From: Litoribacter populi
Lineage (GTDB): Bacteria; Bacteroidota; Bacteroidia; Cytophagales; Cyclobacteriaceae
DNA length: 64,000 bases
Assembly: GCF_007483685.1 (NCBI RefSeq)
Contig: NZ_VMKN01000001.1
Span: forward strand, 2,282,393 to 2,346,392
Reading direction: 5' to 3'
The translations under genes and the position numbers were made by a program. Shown piece by piece: positions 34,606-45,300 of the stretch. The notes under the pieces are model-generated. The model saw only the letters and a list, made by a program, of their open reading frames with translations, made no database searches and was not told the DNA's origin. Every line of letters begins with the position of its first letter. Within the stretch, counting starts at the first letter, position 1.

Positions 34606-37032
34606 TTAATCCAGCCTCTTCTGTTCCTCCGTGCTGCCGGAGCGGCTGCGGACATTGAAGTTTTCACCTCTGTTGAACTTATAACGTAGGGTAAATCTGA
34701 TAGCCTGGTTGCTGTTGTATTGTTGGACGGAGGTGTCTATCTGGTCAAATAGAACATCGACACGGAAAACCTGAGTTCTGAAAATGTCGGTAGCGTTTAC
34801 CGTTAAACTGATTTTGTCGTCCTTGAAGGATTTGGTCACACCCGCGTCTACCCAACCTACCCCTCTGATTCTGGCCTGACCTTCAAGAAATGGTGACAGG
34901 TATAAACCCATAAGTTCTACTTTAAAGCCCTTCGGCAAAGTAATGTTGTGCTGTGATCTAACCATGCCGGACCATTGCTCCATGTCCAGCATTTCATCAC
35001 CAAGAGGAGATTGGAAGCGATTATAGTATATTTGAAGCATATTGTTGGTGCTCCACCACTCGGTTAGCTCAAATGGAAGGGTAAACCGTAAGCTAAAATT
35101 ATCTGCTCGGTCAAGGTTTTGAACTTGGAACACAGACTCCCGGGTTTCTTCATTTTGGGACATGATCTGGTTGAAGGAATTGGTGATCCTTGCATAAGCC
35201 AAAGTGATCTGATAAGCACTTTTGATGTTGTGGCTCATTTCAAAGTTTTGCGCATATTGAGGTTGCAGGTTTGGATTTCCACGCTCAGTAGTCAATGGAT
35301 CGACGTAGAAGACGAATGGATTGAGCAACCTGTAATTTGGGCGGGTAATGCGTCTGTTATAATTGTAAACGATATTATAATTTTCGCTCACGTTTTGCTT
35401 CAAATAAGCACTTGGGAAAAGGTCAAAATACCGTTGCTCATTGACCTGATTCATGGTGACTGAGTTGCCCGTGATGTCGGAGTGTTCCCCTCTCAAGCCT
35501 GCTTGATATTCAAACTTCTCGCTGAACTTGCCTTTATAATTTACATATCCGGCCAATACATTTTCATGGTAAATAAACATGTTGCTGTTTGGGTCGGGTT
35601 GGAGGGGCTCTCCGGTCACTCCTCGCTGAATGTCAAGGTTGTTATCGGACCTTACAAAGCTGCCTTTTACTCCCGTTTCTACCACATTACCATTCTTAAA
35701 AGCTTTGGTGAAATCCACTTTGCCGGTATAAATAGTATAGAGCATGTCGTTTTCAGTTCTAATGCGGTCGGATTCCAGGTTTATCCTTTCATTTAACCAA
35801 TAAAAATTATCTAAATATCCGAGGCTGCCTGTTTCCATACGGGTGATGTCAAAATCAGACGTGATCTTGGTGCCGAGCGTATCTAGGTTACCGATATAAT
35901 GAAAATTAGTAAATATTCGCTGGCTGTGTGTATTGTTATTGTTGATGGCCTCCAAGAAATTGAGGTCCGATGAGATAGGATTGCTGATATTGGTAAGGGA
36001 AATGCCCCGGTCGGGTCCATCTGATTTGGAAGCTTGTATATTCACGCCCACAGAATGCTTGTCGTTGATTTGGTAATCAGCGCCCCCATTAAAAAATAGT
36101 GTTCTCCTGCGTATGTTGATGTTGGCCTCTTGGTCAAAATTAGACGTACCGCCATCAACCTGGAATCTTCTATAAATGTCCAAGTCAATTATTCGAGCCC
36201 ATTCATTATAGTTTAGATTGGCATGTGTGGTCCATTTACCTGACCGAACATTTACAGTTGCACCAGCAAAAGGGGCGTGCATTCCATTGTATTGATGACC
36301 CATTTGTACGCTGCCGTTTACCCCGTTCATGGTGTTCTTTTTGAGTTTGATGTTGAGCACTCCACCAGATCCTTCGGCATCATACCTAGAGCTAGGATTA
36401 TTGATTACTTCTATGCTTTTGATATTGTCGGCAGGCATTGAACGTAAAAAATTAGCTAGGTCTGCTGCACTCATGTAAGTTTGCCGGTCATCGATCAGCA
36501 CAATTACGCCAGAGCGCCCGTTGAGGTTGATATTGCCATCGCTGTCTACATAAACGCCAGGCGAGCGGCCGATAACATCGAGAGCTGTGCTACCTTCCGC
36601 CATTACAGTTCCTTCTACATTCACAATGGTCTTATCCGCTTGTATGATCACTGAAGGTCGGGATGATCGAACAGTCACCTCCCCAAGGTCGGCCATTTCC
36701 TCTTCCAAGACTATTGTCCCGAAATCCCTGGCCCCGTCATTTTCAATTTCAAACGGTTCGGAAAGATAGGGCTGAAAACCTATTGAGGTAATCTTAAGCT
36801 GAAAAATCCCCTTTTGGGAGGTAGAAAAATCGAATTTTCCATCGTCTTCAGATACGGTTCCGGTAATGAGTTTTTCACTTTCCTTTTCCACTAAGGCCAC
36901 GTTGGCGAAAGGAAGGGCTTCTCCCTGTGAATCTAAAACTTGTCCGGAGATTTGAGTGTTAATCTTGGCTTCCCCCATGATAGGGTTGATGAAAAACACC
37001 ATATAGAATATAATAATAGTAGAGGCTTTCAT
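34606..37032 (-). CDS. TonB-dependent receptor-like outer-membrane beta-barrel protein
   Basis: 808 aa. Signal peptide (about 1-20); a carboxypeptidase-regulatory-like beta-sandwich (about 25-115, 'SGQVLDSQGEALPFANVAL'); a plug domain (about 120-230, with 'STALDVIGRSPGVYVDSDGNI' style and 'IKSIEVINNPSSRYDAEGSGGVLNI'); then a long barrel (about 240-800). This is the outer-membrane beta-barrel (OMP_b-brl_3) branch, not SusC: no SusD neighbour and no SusC signature. Probable role is TonB-driven uptake of an unknown ligand. Monocistronic; divergent from the M14 gene. Confidence 0.88.
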   Translation of the reverse strand: MKASTIIIFYMVFFINPIMGEAKINTQISGQVLDSQGEALPFANVALVEKESEKLITGTVSEDDGKFDFSTSQKGIFQLKITSIGFQPYLSEPFEIENDGARDFGTIVLEEEMADLGEVTVRSSRPSVIIQADKTIVNVEGTVMAEGSTALDVIGRSPGVYVDSDGNINLNGRSGVIVLIDDRQTYMSAADLANFLRSMPADNIKSIEVINNPSSRYDAEGSGGVLNIKLKKNTMNGVNGSVQMGHQYNGMHAPFAGATVNVRSGKWTTHANLNYNEWARIIDLDIYRRFQVDGGTSNFDQEANINIRRRTLFFNGGADYQINDKHSVGVNIQASKSDGPDRGISLTNISNPISSDLNFLEAINNNNTHSQRIFTNFHYIGNLDTLGTKITSDFDITRMETGSLGYLDNFYWLNERINLESDRIRTENDMLYTIYTGKVDFTKAFKNGNVVETGVKGSFVRSDNNLDIQRGVTGEPLQPDPNSNMFIYHENVLAGYVNYKGKFSEKFEYQAGLRGEHSDITGNSVTMNQVNEQRYFDLFPSAYLKQNVSENYNIVYNYNRRITRPNYRLLNPFVFYVDPLTTERGNPNLQPQYAQNFEMSHNIKSAYQITLAYARITNSFNQIMSQNEETRESVFQVQNLDRADNFSLRFTLPFELTEWWSTNNMLQIYYNRFQSPLGDEMLDMEQWSGMVRSQHNITLPKGFKVELMGLYLSPFLEGQARIRGVGWVDAGVTKSFKDDKISLTVNATDIFRTQVFRVDVLFDQIDTSVQQYNSNQAIRFTLRYKFNRGENFNVRSRSGSTEEQKRLD

Positions 37033-37344
37033 AACAGGATAAATAAAGGTAGATAACCGTATTAATATAAAAGCTATGCCGAACCGTAAAAACCTTTATT
37101 CTGCTCATTATGAGGTGAAAGCGCTTATTCTAATGTACGACAGCGGACATTTTAAATGGCTTCTCGGACACTTTTTTATCCTTGCCATTTATCCCATATT
37201 AGTACCGAGGGTCATTTAATCTACCAGATAGAACTGGGTCTACTACTTTTGATTTTTTTAATGTGCTATTTTTAATAAAAGTTTTATCTGCTAAGAATGT
37301 TGCCTTTTTTCGGTCTTCCTGATATGTCTATTAACCTACTTGAT

Positions 37345-38613
37345 ATGAAAAGATATTTTCTGCCTTTACTTCTCATTCTTTCCTTTCAAAGCCATGCTCA
37401 AACAACTGTTTTACCAGAAGTTCCAGATTCGGTTCGCACGGTTACCATGTCGCGACCGGTGCAAAAGCAATGGCGCGGGCAATATGAATTTGAGAAAATG
37501 GGGGTAACGGTAAGCAATGATTTTCCCATGGGTAGCCTCAATGGAATGTTTCAGGAAAATGATAGCACTTTGGTAGCATTAATTACTGCCGAAAACACAC
37601 CAATAAATGAAAGTCCCTGGTATGCCTTTCAGATTTGGGGGAAAGAGGAGAAGGATATTTATGTGCGTTTGACCTATCAAGCCGGAAGCAAACACCGGTA
37701 TTATCCCAAAATAAGCTATGACGGCAACTTCTGGTCTCCCCTGGATTCTGCTAATTTTCTGGTGCCCGATAGTTTGAAAAACTTCAACTTCAGAAACCGT
37801 CCTGAGGCTGCTACTTTAAAACTAAACGTTACTAAGGATACCACTTGGGTGGCTGGACAAGAGATCCATGATTCCAAAAGAGTGAAAGCCTGGGCAGACC
37901 TAATCAGCTCCAAGCCATTTGTCCAGCATGAGAAAATCGGAGAAAGTCTAGAGGGACGTGAGATTTCCGCTTTGACCATCGGTAAACCCCAGAATGATAA
38001 ACTCGTGATGGTGATCGCTAGACAACACCCGCCAGAGGTCACCGGACAATTGGCCATGCAGTCATTTGTAGAAACTTTGACAAATGATTCAGAACTATCT
38101 GAAAGGTTTAGGGAAAACTTCACCATCCTGGTGGTTCCTATGGTGAATCCTGATGGGGTGGATAATGGGCATTGGCGTCACAATATGCATGGAGTGGATT
38201 TGAATCGGGATTGGGCAGATTTTCATCAACCTGAAACAAGAGCTGTTAAAGAGTTTATGCATAAAAAAGCAGAGGAAAACGACGCTACATTTTATTTCGG
38301 GATAGATTTTCACTCCACTTGGGATGACATTTATTACACAGTTGGAGATGATTACCAAACAGGAAATATTCCGGGAATGGTATCCGAATGGTTAGTGAAC
38401 ATTCAGTCTGCCATCCCTGGTTATGAGCCCAATATAAGCCCAAATAATAAGATGGAGCCCACTTTGGTATCCCGCAATTATTTCTATATAACTTTTGGAG
38501 CAGAGTCACTTGTCTATGAAATTGGAGACAATACTCCGCGTGATTTCTTGGAAGAAAAAAGCAGAGTGGCTGCTGAGGAAATGATAAAGTTGCTTTTAGA
38601 TAAAGTGGATTAA
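37345..38613 (+). CDS. Secreted M14 family zinc carboxypeptidase
   Basis: About 422 aa from MKRYFLPL with a signal peptide ending SHAQ; an upstream ATG at 37297 would put 16 odd residues before it, so I choose 37345. An N-terminal beta domain (about 25-180) precedes the M14 catalytic domain. Zinc ligands are in RQHPPEVTG (HxxE) and GIDFHSTW (His); the specificity region NPDGVDNGHWRHN and LNRDW, and the catalytic Glu in LVYEIGDNTP, are all present, so it should be active. M14 enzymes remove C-terminal residues from peptides, and some act on peptidoglycan stem peptides. Exported. Confidence 0.88.
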   Translation: MKRYFLPLLLILSFQSHAQTTVLPEVPDSVRTVTMSRPVQKQWRGQYEFEKMGVTVSNDFPMGSLNGMFQENDSTLVALITAENTPINESPWYAFQIWGKEEKDIYVRLTYQAGSKHRYYPKISYDGNFWSPLDSANFLVPDSLKNFNFRNRPEAATLKLNVTKDTTWVAGQEIHDSKRVKAWADLISSKPFVQHEKIGESLEGREISALTIGKPQNDKLVMVIARQHPPEVTGQLAMQSFVETLTNDSELSERFRENFTILVVPMVNPDGVDNGHWRHNMHGVDLNRDWADFHQPETRAVKEFMHKKAEENDATFYFGIDFHSTWDDIYYTVGDDYQTGNIPGMVSEWLVNIQSAIPGYEPNISPNNKMEPTLVSRNYFYITFGAESLVYEIGDNTPRDFLEEKSRVAAEEMIKLLLDKVD

Positions 38614-38677
38614 GAAAAGTTTAAAGCATACTTTTATAAAAAAATTAATTAAGTTTAGGTAATCAATTAAAAAACTT

Positions 38678-40270
38678 ATGAATGGATTGAAATTTTTCCT
38701 AGCCATGGCTTCACTTTGCATGGTAGGTTTTATAGGCTTGCCTAAAGATAAAGAGGAGCTTAAATTATCAGAGCATAGCATAATTCCTAAGCCTTTGGAG
38801 GTGACTGAGGGAGAGGGTGTATTTACCTTTAAAGAGGGTACGGGTTACCAGTTGATTGGAGAAGCTGATGATTTGAATTATGCACTTGACTTTTTCAAAG
38901 ATTTTGCTCAAAAATCTATGGGAATTAAATTAGATCAGAAAGAAAATGGAAAGATTCAAATTTCCATGGATGATAGTAGAGCTGCGGAAAGCTATGAATT
39001 GAACATTAATCCCAATGGGATAAAAGTGACTGCAGCCGACGGTCAGGGTTTATTTTATGCCTTCCAGACAATAAGACAATTATTACCTGCTGATGCTGAA
39101 AAGGGAAGAGGCAATGGGTTTTCCATTCCTGCGGGAAAGATTAACGACAAGCCCGAGTATGAATACAGAGGTGTGATGCTGGATGTTTCCAGACATTTTT
39201 TTCCAGTTGAGGATGTAAAAAGTCTCATTGACCAAGTGGCAAAATACAAGGTCAATAAATTGCATTTACACCTTTCCGATGATCAGGGATGGAGAATTGA
39301 GATCAAATCTTGGCCGAACCTTACCAAAATTGGCGGAAGCACCCAAGTTGGTGGTGGCGATGGCGGTTATTATACGCAAGAAGATTATAAGGATATTGTG
39401 GCGTATGCCGCTTCAAAGTTCATTACTGTGATTCCTGAGATCGACATGCCAGGACATACCAATGCAGTTCTAGCCTCATACGGAGAGTTTAATCCAGGCG
39501 TGGAGCTACCGGAAACCGGAAGGGTTCCTGTGGATAGGAAAGCCCTTGGAGTGGATGGAGAGGATTCCAATGCCAGTGATTTGTATACAGGGATCAAGGT
39601 AGGATTCAGTACATTAGATACCAAAAAGGAAATTACTTATGAATTTATAGAGGATGTGATTCGTGAAATTGCCGAAATTACACCGGGACCATATTTTCAC
39701 ATTGGCGGGGATGAATCCTTGGTTACGGAACTGGAGGATTATAAGCCATTTATTGAAAGGGCGCAAGCTCTTGTAACTAAGTATGGCAAAACTAGCATTG
39801 GTTGGGATGAAATAGCACATGCTGATTTAGAGGAGGGGACCATTGCTCAGTTTTGGGCAAAGGAAAAGAATATCAAACTTGCTGCCGACCAAGGCAACAA
39901 GATCATCATGTCACCATCCAAGCATATCTACTTGGACATGAAATACGACACCACCACGAGGATTGGCCACACTTGGGCAGGCTTAATTGAGATAGACCAA
40001 TCTTATAACTGGAATCCGACTCAATTAGTGGAAGGCGTTGGAAAAGAACTTATTTTAGGCGTGGAAGCTCCATTATGGACAGAGAGCGTTGAAAACCGTG
40101 ATGATATCGAATATATGGTTTTCCCTCGAATTACCGCCCTCGCCGAAATCGGGTGGACTCCGCAAAGTCTCAGAAAATTTGATAATTATAAAAATCGGCT
40201 CCGAACTCACATGAAACGCTGGGACGCCATGGGGATCAATTATTATAAATCACCGCTGCTAGAGAAATAA
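38678..40270 (+). CDS. GH20 beta-N-acetylhexosaminidase, exported
   Basis: 530 aa. An N-terminal hydrophobic segment (about 1-20) acts as export signal; a GH20b-type small domain follows (about 35-150), then the GH20 TIM barrel (about 155-505). Key motifs: HLHLSDDQGWR, PEIDMPGH and the catalytic Asp-Glu pair in HIGGDES. Residues W…W in the active site (IAQFWAKE, PLWTES) are present. It removes terminal GlcNAc/GalNAc from chitin oligomers, glycans or possibly muropeptides. It has its own terminator and so is separate from the sigma-controlled operon downstream. Confidence 0.92.
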   Translation: MNGLKFFLAMASLCMVGFIGLPKDKEELKLSEHSIIPKPLEVTEGEGVFTFKEGTGYQLIGEADDLNYALDFFKDFAQKSMGIKLDQKENGKIQISMDDSRAAESYELNINPNGIKVTAADGQGLFYAFQTIRQLLPADAEKGRGNGFSIPAGKINDKPEYEYRGVMLDVSRHFFPVEDVKSLIDQVAKYKVNKLHLHLSDDQGWRIEIKSWPNLTKIGGSTQVGGGDGGYYTQEDYKDIVAYAASKFITVIPEIDMPGHTNAVLASYGEFNPGVELPETGRVPVDRKALGVDGEDSNASDLYTGIKVGFSTLDTKKEITYEFIEDVIREIAEITPGPYFHIGGDESLVTELEDYKPFIERAQALVTKYGKTSIGWDEIAHADLEEGTIAQFWAKEKNIKLAADQGNKIIMSPSKHIYLDMKYDTTTRIGHTWAGLIEIDQSYNWNPTQLVEGVGKELILGVEAPLWTESVENRDDIEYMVFPRITALAEIGWTPQSLRKFDNYKNRLRTHMKRWDAMGINYYKSPLLEK

Positions 40271-40285
40271 GAAACTATTTGAAAG

Positions 40286-40314
40286 AAGGACATCTAACAC
40301 GGTGTCCTTTTTTT
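40286..40314 (+). terminator. Rho-independent terminator after GH20
   Basis: Stem AAGGACA / TGTCCTT (7 bp) with a 10-nt loop and a following run of T residues. It separates the hexosaminidase from the ECF sigma gene. Confidence 0.9.
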
Positions 40315-40448
40315 TATTTATCAAGTTTTACCGTTTGTCATTTTATTTCATAATTGGTTTGGGGCTTAAGTTTAAAGATCTAAATTTAAAGGTTTAACAA
40401 TTTGATAACTTTCAGTTAAAGGATATTTTAATTAGGTCAAAATAAGGA

Positions 40449-41072
40449 ATGGTCAATTCTGCACAACAGCAAAATATGTGGAGAGGGCTTCGTGAGGGTA
40501 AGCGAAGTGCTTTGAAGGATATTTATGAATTATACTTTGATGATCTACATCATTATGGTTGCTGTATGTGCCAAGACCTTAATTTGGTGGAAGATGCCAT
40601 TCAGGATGTTTTTGTGGATCTACACCATTATCGGGAGAATCTATCACCAACCGTAAATCCAAAGGCATATTTGATTTCCTGTTTAAGGAGAAAACTTCTG
40701 GCCAATATCCAAAAATTCAAAGCCTTCAGCCTCAAGATTGAGAAATTGGACTTGAAAGCTGAAGAAAGTCTTGAGAAAGAGTTGATCAGTGAAGAAACCG
40801 ACGAGAGGATATTGCTCAAGTTAAAATTGGCAATGGAGAAATTATCAGCACGCCAAAAGGAAATCATTTTTTTGAAATTTGTAAAGAATATGAACTATGA
40901 TGACATAGCGGATATTATGCAAATGTCAGTTTCCTCCTGCCGGACCTTAATGTACAGAACTTCCAAAAATCTACGAGAAGAATTGCAGGAAATGCAAATT
41001 CTTCAAAACCCCACCCTTCAAAAAAGCTCTCTTAGCAAAGTCCTGCAGTCATTTTTACCTCTCCTGTTTTAA
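40449..41072 (+). CDS. ECF-family RNA polymerase sigma factor (FecI-like)
   Basis: 207 aa. Region 2 (about 20-90) includes the DAIQDVFVDL promoter-melting segment, and region 4 (about 130-185) ends in an HTH (YDDIADIMQMSVSSCRTLMYR). The size and the FecR gene 88 bases downstream identify a FecI-type ECF factor. It is expected to direct transcription of the SusC/SusD operon when released by FecR. First gene of the uptake locus. Confidence 0.9.
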   Translation: MVNSAQQQNMWRGLREGKRSALKDIYELYFDDLHHYGCCMCQDLNLVEDAIQDVFVDLHHYRENLSPTVNPKAYLISCLRRKLLANIQKFKAFSLKIEKLDLKAEESLEKELISEETDERILLKLKLAMEKLSARQKEIIFLKFVKNMNYDDIADIMQMSVSSCRTLMYRTSKNLREELQEMQILQNPTLQKSSLSKVLQSFLPLLF

Positions 41073-41160
41073 TTCCAGAAAAGTATTTTAAAAATAAATG
41101 TGAATTCTTGTCTATAAGAATGTTGATGCTCCCTCTATTAGTAAAAGAAGCAAATAGAGA

Positions 41161-42240
41161 ATGCAAGACAAGGATCAGAAAAATGGCTTTAATGAGCCCG
41201 ATGGATTTTTTGAAAAACACCTATCGGAAATAATCAAGATTTTCCGTAAGTCAAAAGTTTCTGCATATAGGAAACAAGTGATATGGGAAGGGATTGAAAG
41301 CAAATTGGATAATCCAGCCAAAAATCAATTCCCCTGGATGAAACTTGGACTGGCAGCTTCTGTAAGCTTGCTGATGGCATTTTTCACCTATCAGTTTATT
41401 TTCGAAAATATGGATTCCATGGAATCACTTGCAGACCTAAGTGATGTTGAATTGGTTACAGAAACCCAGTTGATTCTTTCGGAAAGTGAGACCTTGTTAT
41501 TGGAAAATGACGAATCTGATCTCGATTATTCGGATAAAGGGCAAATCAGTATCAACCAAGAAAAGTCAACTCAAACTTCAAGTGAATACAATACTTTAAT
41601 TGTGCCTTATGGAAAGAAAAGCAAGGTCACCTTGGAAGATGGCACTCGAGTATGGGTCAATTCTGGTTCAAAGTTAATTTATCCAGTTGCCTTCAGTCAG
41701 AAGGAAAGAAAGTTATATATAGAAGGGGAGGCATTTTTTGAAGTTGCCCCTGATGCATCCAGACCTTTTTTGGTTCAAAGTAAAAACATGGATCTCAAAG
41801 TTTTGGGCACCTCCTTTAACCTTTCCTCTTATGCCAATGAGCCTACCGTTTCAGCTGTATTGGTTACTGGTAGCGTGGAATTGACTGTGGACAAAAAATC
41901 ACTTTTTAACAAGAAGAAGCAAGTACTAAAGCCCCACGAACGTGCTGTCTTTGGTCCCTCAACTGGGGAGTTAAGAGTCAAGCCTGTGGACATTGAATAT
42001 TATGTAGCTTGGAAAGAGGGGTATATGAAGTTAAGAAAAAGTAACCTAAACCAAATATCGCAAAAGCTGCAAAAGTTTTACAATGTAAAAATTGAGCTCG
42101 CGGACCCATCGATTGGTGAGGAGACTTTTACAGGAAAATTGGACTTAAAACAAGATTTAGAAGAGGTGCTGGAAATTCTAACAGCGACAACCTCATTAAA
42201 ATTCACTAAAAACGAAAGGAGGTATCTATTGATGAAATGA
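41161..42240 (+). CDS. FecR-family anti-sigma factor
   Basis: 359 aa: cytoplasmic N-terminus (about 1-57), one transmembrane helix (about 59-79), then a periplasmic FecR domain (about 140-245, 'VPYGKKSKVTLEDGTRVWVNSGSKL' style pattern, 'GEAFFEVA') and a C-terminal DUF4974-type STN-binding domain (about 280-358). It keeps the sigma factor inactive until the SusC-like receptor's STN domain signals across the periplasm. It pairs with the preceding sigma gene and the following STN-containing receptor. Confidence 0.92.
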   Translation: MQDKDQKNGFNEPDGFFEKHLSEIIKIFRKSKVSAYRKQVIWEGIESKLDNPAKNQFPWMKLGLAASVSLLMAFFTYQFIFENMDSMESLADLSDVELVTETQLILSESETLLLENDESDLDYSDKGQISINQEKSTQTSSEYNTLIVPYGKKSKVTLEDGTRVWVNSGSKLIYPVAFSQKERKLYIEGEAFFEVAPDASRPFLVQSKNMDLKVLGTSFNLSSYANEPTVSAVLVTGSVELTVDKKSLFNKKKQVLKPHERAVFGPSTGELRVKPVDIEYYVAWKEGYMKLRKSNLNQISQKLQKFYNVKIELADPSIGEETFTGKLDLKQDLEEVLEILTATTSLKFTKNERRYLLMK

Positions 42241-42362
42241 TGGAAACCGATTAAAAAAAGTACACGGAATGTGCGCCAACACATCCCGTATACCGCCCCT
42301 TAAGTACTATTAATACTTACTGAGGCACATTAACTTATGTAAACAAAAGTCAATACAAAAGT

Positions 42363-45300
42363 ATGAAAAAAATCTATTCAAAACCGTATCCCACGGGGAT
42401 GGGGTACAAAGTCTTTCTATGTATGAAACTGACTTTCTTATTTATTTTTGTGGGCATATTTGGAGTAGCTGCTGAGAGCTATTCCCAAAACAACCGCATC
42501 AGCCTACAAATACAAGACGGATCTCTTTTTGAATTGTTTGAGAAGATTGAGGAAAACAGTGATTTTCTGGTCCTTTATAAGGAAGCCGTGATTCAAAAAA
42601 ATCAAGGCAAAAAAATAAATTTAAGTGCTGAAAACCGTGATGTAGAGGATATTCTTCAAGAAGTTTTGAATGAAAGATCCCTAACCTACAAGATCTCAGG
42701 GAGACAAATCGCCATTTTAGAAGCTTCACCAATCGTAACAGCCTCTAACCCTTCGCAAAAACCCAAAAGCCAAGCAATTGATCAAGATCAGACAATTACA
42801 GGGGTTGTTACCGATGAAAATGGTGAGCCAATGCCGGGTGTTTCTATTATGGTCAGAAGGACAACCACCGGAACATCAACCGGGATAGATGGTGATTTCA
42901 CCCTTGACGTCCCGGATAACGCCACGTTGGTAATTAGATTTATGGGCTACCGAACAGAAGAAGTAAGGGTAGGTAACCAAACAGAGTTTAATATTTCCTT
43001 GACGCCAGATGTATCAGATCTATCTGAAGTTGTGATTACGGGTTATGGAGTTCAAGAAAAAAGAGCCATAACCGGATCAATGGTACAGGTGAGCGGAGCG
43101 GAAATTGAAAACATGCCAGTTCAGTCTTTTGACAAAGCCTTACAAGGTAGAGCAGCAGGTGTCTTGGTGCAATCCTCTTCTGGGGTTCCAGGCGGACAAG
43201 TAAATATTAATATCCGTGGTCAGGGTTCCATCACAGCAGGTAACCAGCCCCTCTATATTGTGGATGGTGTTCAGATCAATGCTGAAAGCCAAAACACAAA
43301 CAGGACTGAAAACAACCCGCTTTCCTTTTTGAATCCCAATGATATAGAGTCTATGGAGATTCTTAAGGATGCAGCAGCAGCTTCCATTTATGGTGCCCAA
43401 GCAGCCAATGGAGTGGTTTTGATCACCACCAAAAAAGGTAAAGCCGGTAAGACTCGATTTAACCTTAATTACTATAAAGGTGTAACCGAGCCAATGCCGA
43501 AAGTGGACATGATGAACTCTCAGCAGTACCTCAACTCTAGGATGGAAGCTATGGCCAACAGGTATCCAGGCAGAACTCAAGAAACCATTCGTAGAGGTGT
43601 ATTGAATGAGTCAAGATTGTCTCCTGATTTGACTGATGCTCAGATTGCCGGGTTGCCTACTTATGATTGGCAGGATGTCGGGTTCAAAACAGGTGTTGTA
43701 GATAATATTGAACTTTCAGCCTCTGGAGGAGACGACCGTACTAATTTTATCATGTCGGGGTCATATAACACACATGAGGGAAATGTAGTAGGAATTGATT
43801 TTGAAAGAGCCACAGCAAGATTGGGTGTTACCCATAAGGCCAATGAAAGGCTTACCTTGGATATGAATATGAATCTAAGCTCCATCGTTCAAAACGGTAA
43901 TGATGGTGTCGGGACAACAGGTTTGTTCGCAGCCCCTCAATTTGCTTCACCAATGATTATCCCTACAGAGCCTTTCTATTTGGATGATGGCTCGTGGAAT
44001 GCTCCTTTGGGAGGTTTGCCAGGTACATTAAGGTACAACCCTGTTCAGACAGCAGAGCTAAATACAGCACAAACAAGAAGTAGATCTGCTATCGGTAACT
44101 TCAGTCTGAATTATAAAATTCTTGACAACTTGACATTTAAGTCTTTCTACGGAATTGATTTCAGATTGATGTCTTCGGAGTTCTATATTGACCCAAGGAC
44201 AGAGGGTGGATATGGACGTCAAGGCTTTTTGCAAGTAGAAAACATGCAAAATACCAACTTCATCACCAATCAAACTTTGAACTATAACACCACTTTTGAC
44301 GGTGGTCACAGTTTGTCTGTTTTATTTGGTGTTGAATATAGAAGTGACATTAGGGAAAGAGAAGGATCTACCGCTGAAGGTTTTCCTACTCACCAGTTTA
44401 GAAAAATGTCATCCGCATCTACGCCATTGACGGCTTTCGGAACTTGGACCGGATTCAGAAGATTTGGGGTCTTTACCCAAGCCAATTATGATTTCCGTAA
44501 AAAGTTCTTCGTAAGCGGAACGATGAGATATGATGGTTCTTCAAGGTTTGGTGCTAATAACAAGTTTGGTTTCTTCCCTGCTATTTCAGCAGGTTGGGAT
44601 ATGTCCCAGGAAGGTTTCCTTCAGGACAACAACTGGTTAGACCAGTTGAAAGTGAGAGCAGGTTATGGTGAGACCGGTAATGACCAAGTGGGTAATTTTG
44701 CTGCGAGAGGGCTTTACGGTGGTGCTGGTAATTATGGTGGCAATCCTGGCATCCAGCCTAGTGGAGTAGCCAACGTGGACCTAGGTTGGGAAAGAAACGT
44801 TTCCTCAAACATCGGTGTGGATTACTCCTTCTTCGAAAGAAGGCTGTATGGTGCAATTGATGTCTTTCATAGAACCAGTTCCAATCTTCTTTTGAACCAA
44901 CCTCTTCCTTGGATAGGTGGATATGGAAACATAAGTTCAAATATTGGTGAAGTGGTCAATCAAGGTGTGGAAATTGAAATAGCTTCGGATATTGTGAGAA
45001 GACAGGATTTTTTATGGAAATCTGCATTTAATATTACTTTCTTGGACAACAAGGTGACTCAACTATTGGATGATCAAGATGTACTTCCTGGTAACCAATC
45101 TATACGAGTGGGCCATCCCCTAAGAACCAATTTTGAAGCGCAATATGCAGGAGTTAATTCGGCGACTGGTCGACCAATGTGGTATGATGCGCAAGGAGAC
45201 ATTACCTATAATCCATTGAATCCAAGCGATTATGCTGTATTCGGCAACGAGCTGTCCAGTTATTTTGGTGGATGGAGTAACAACTTTACCTATAAAGGAT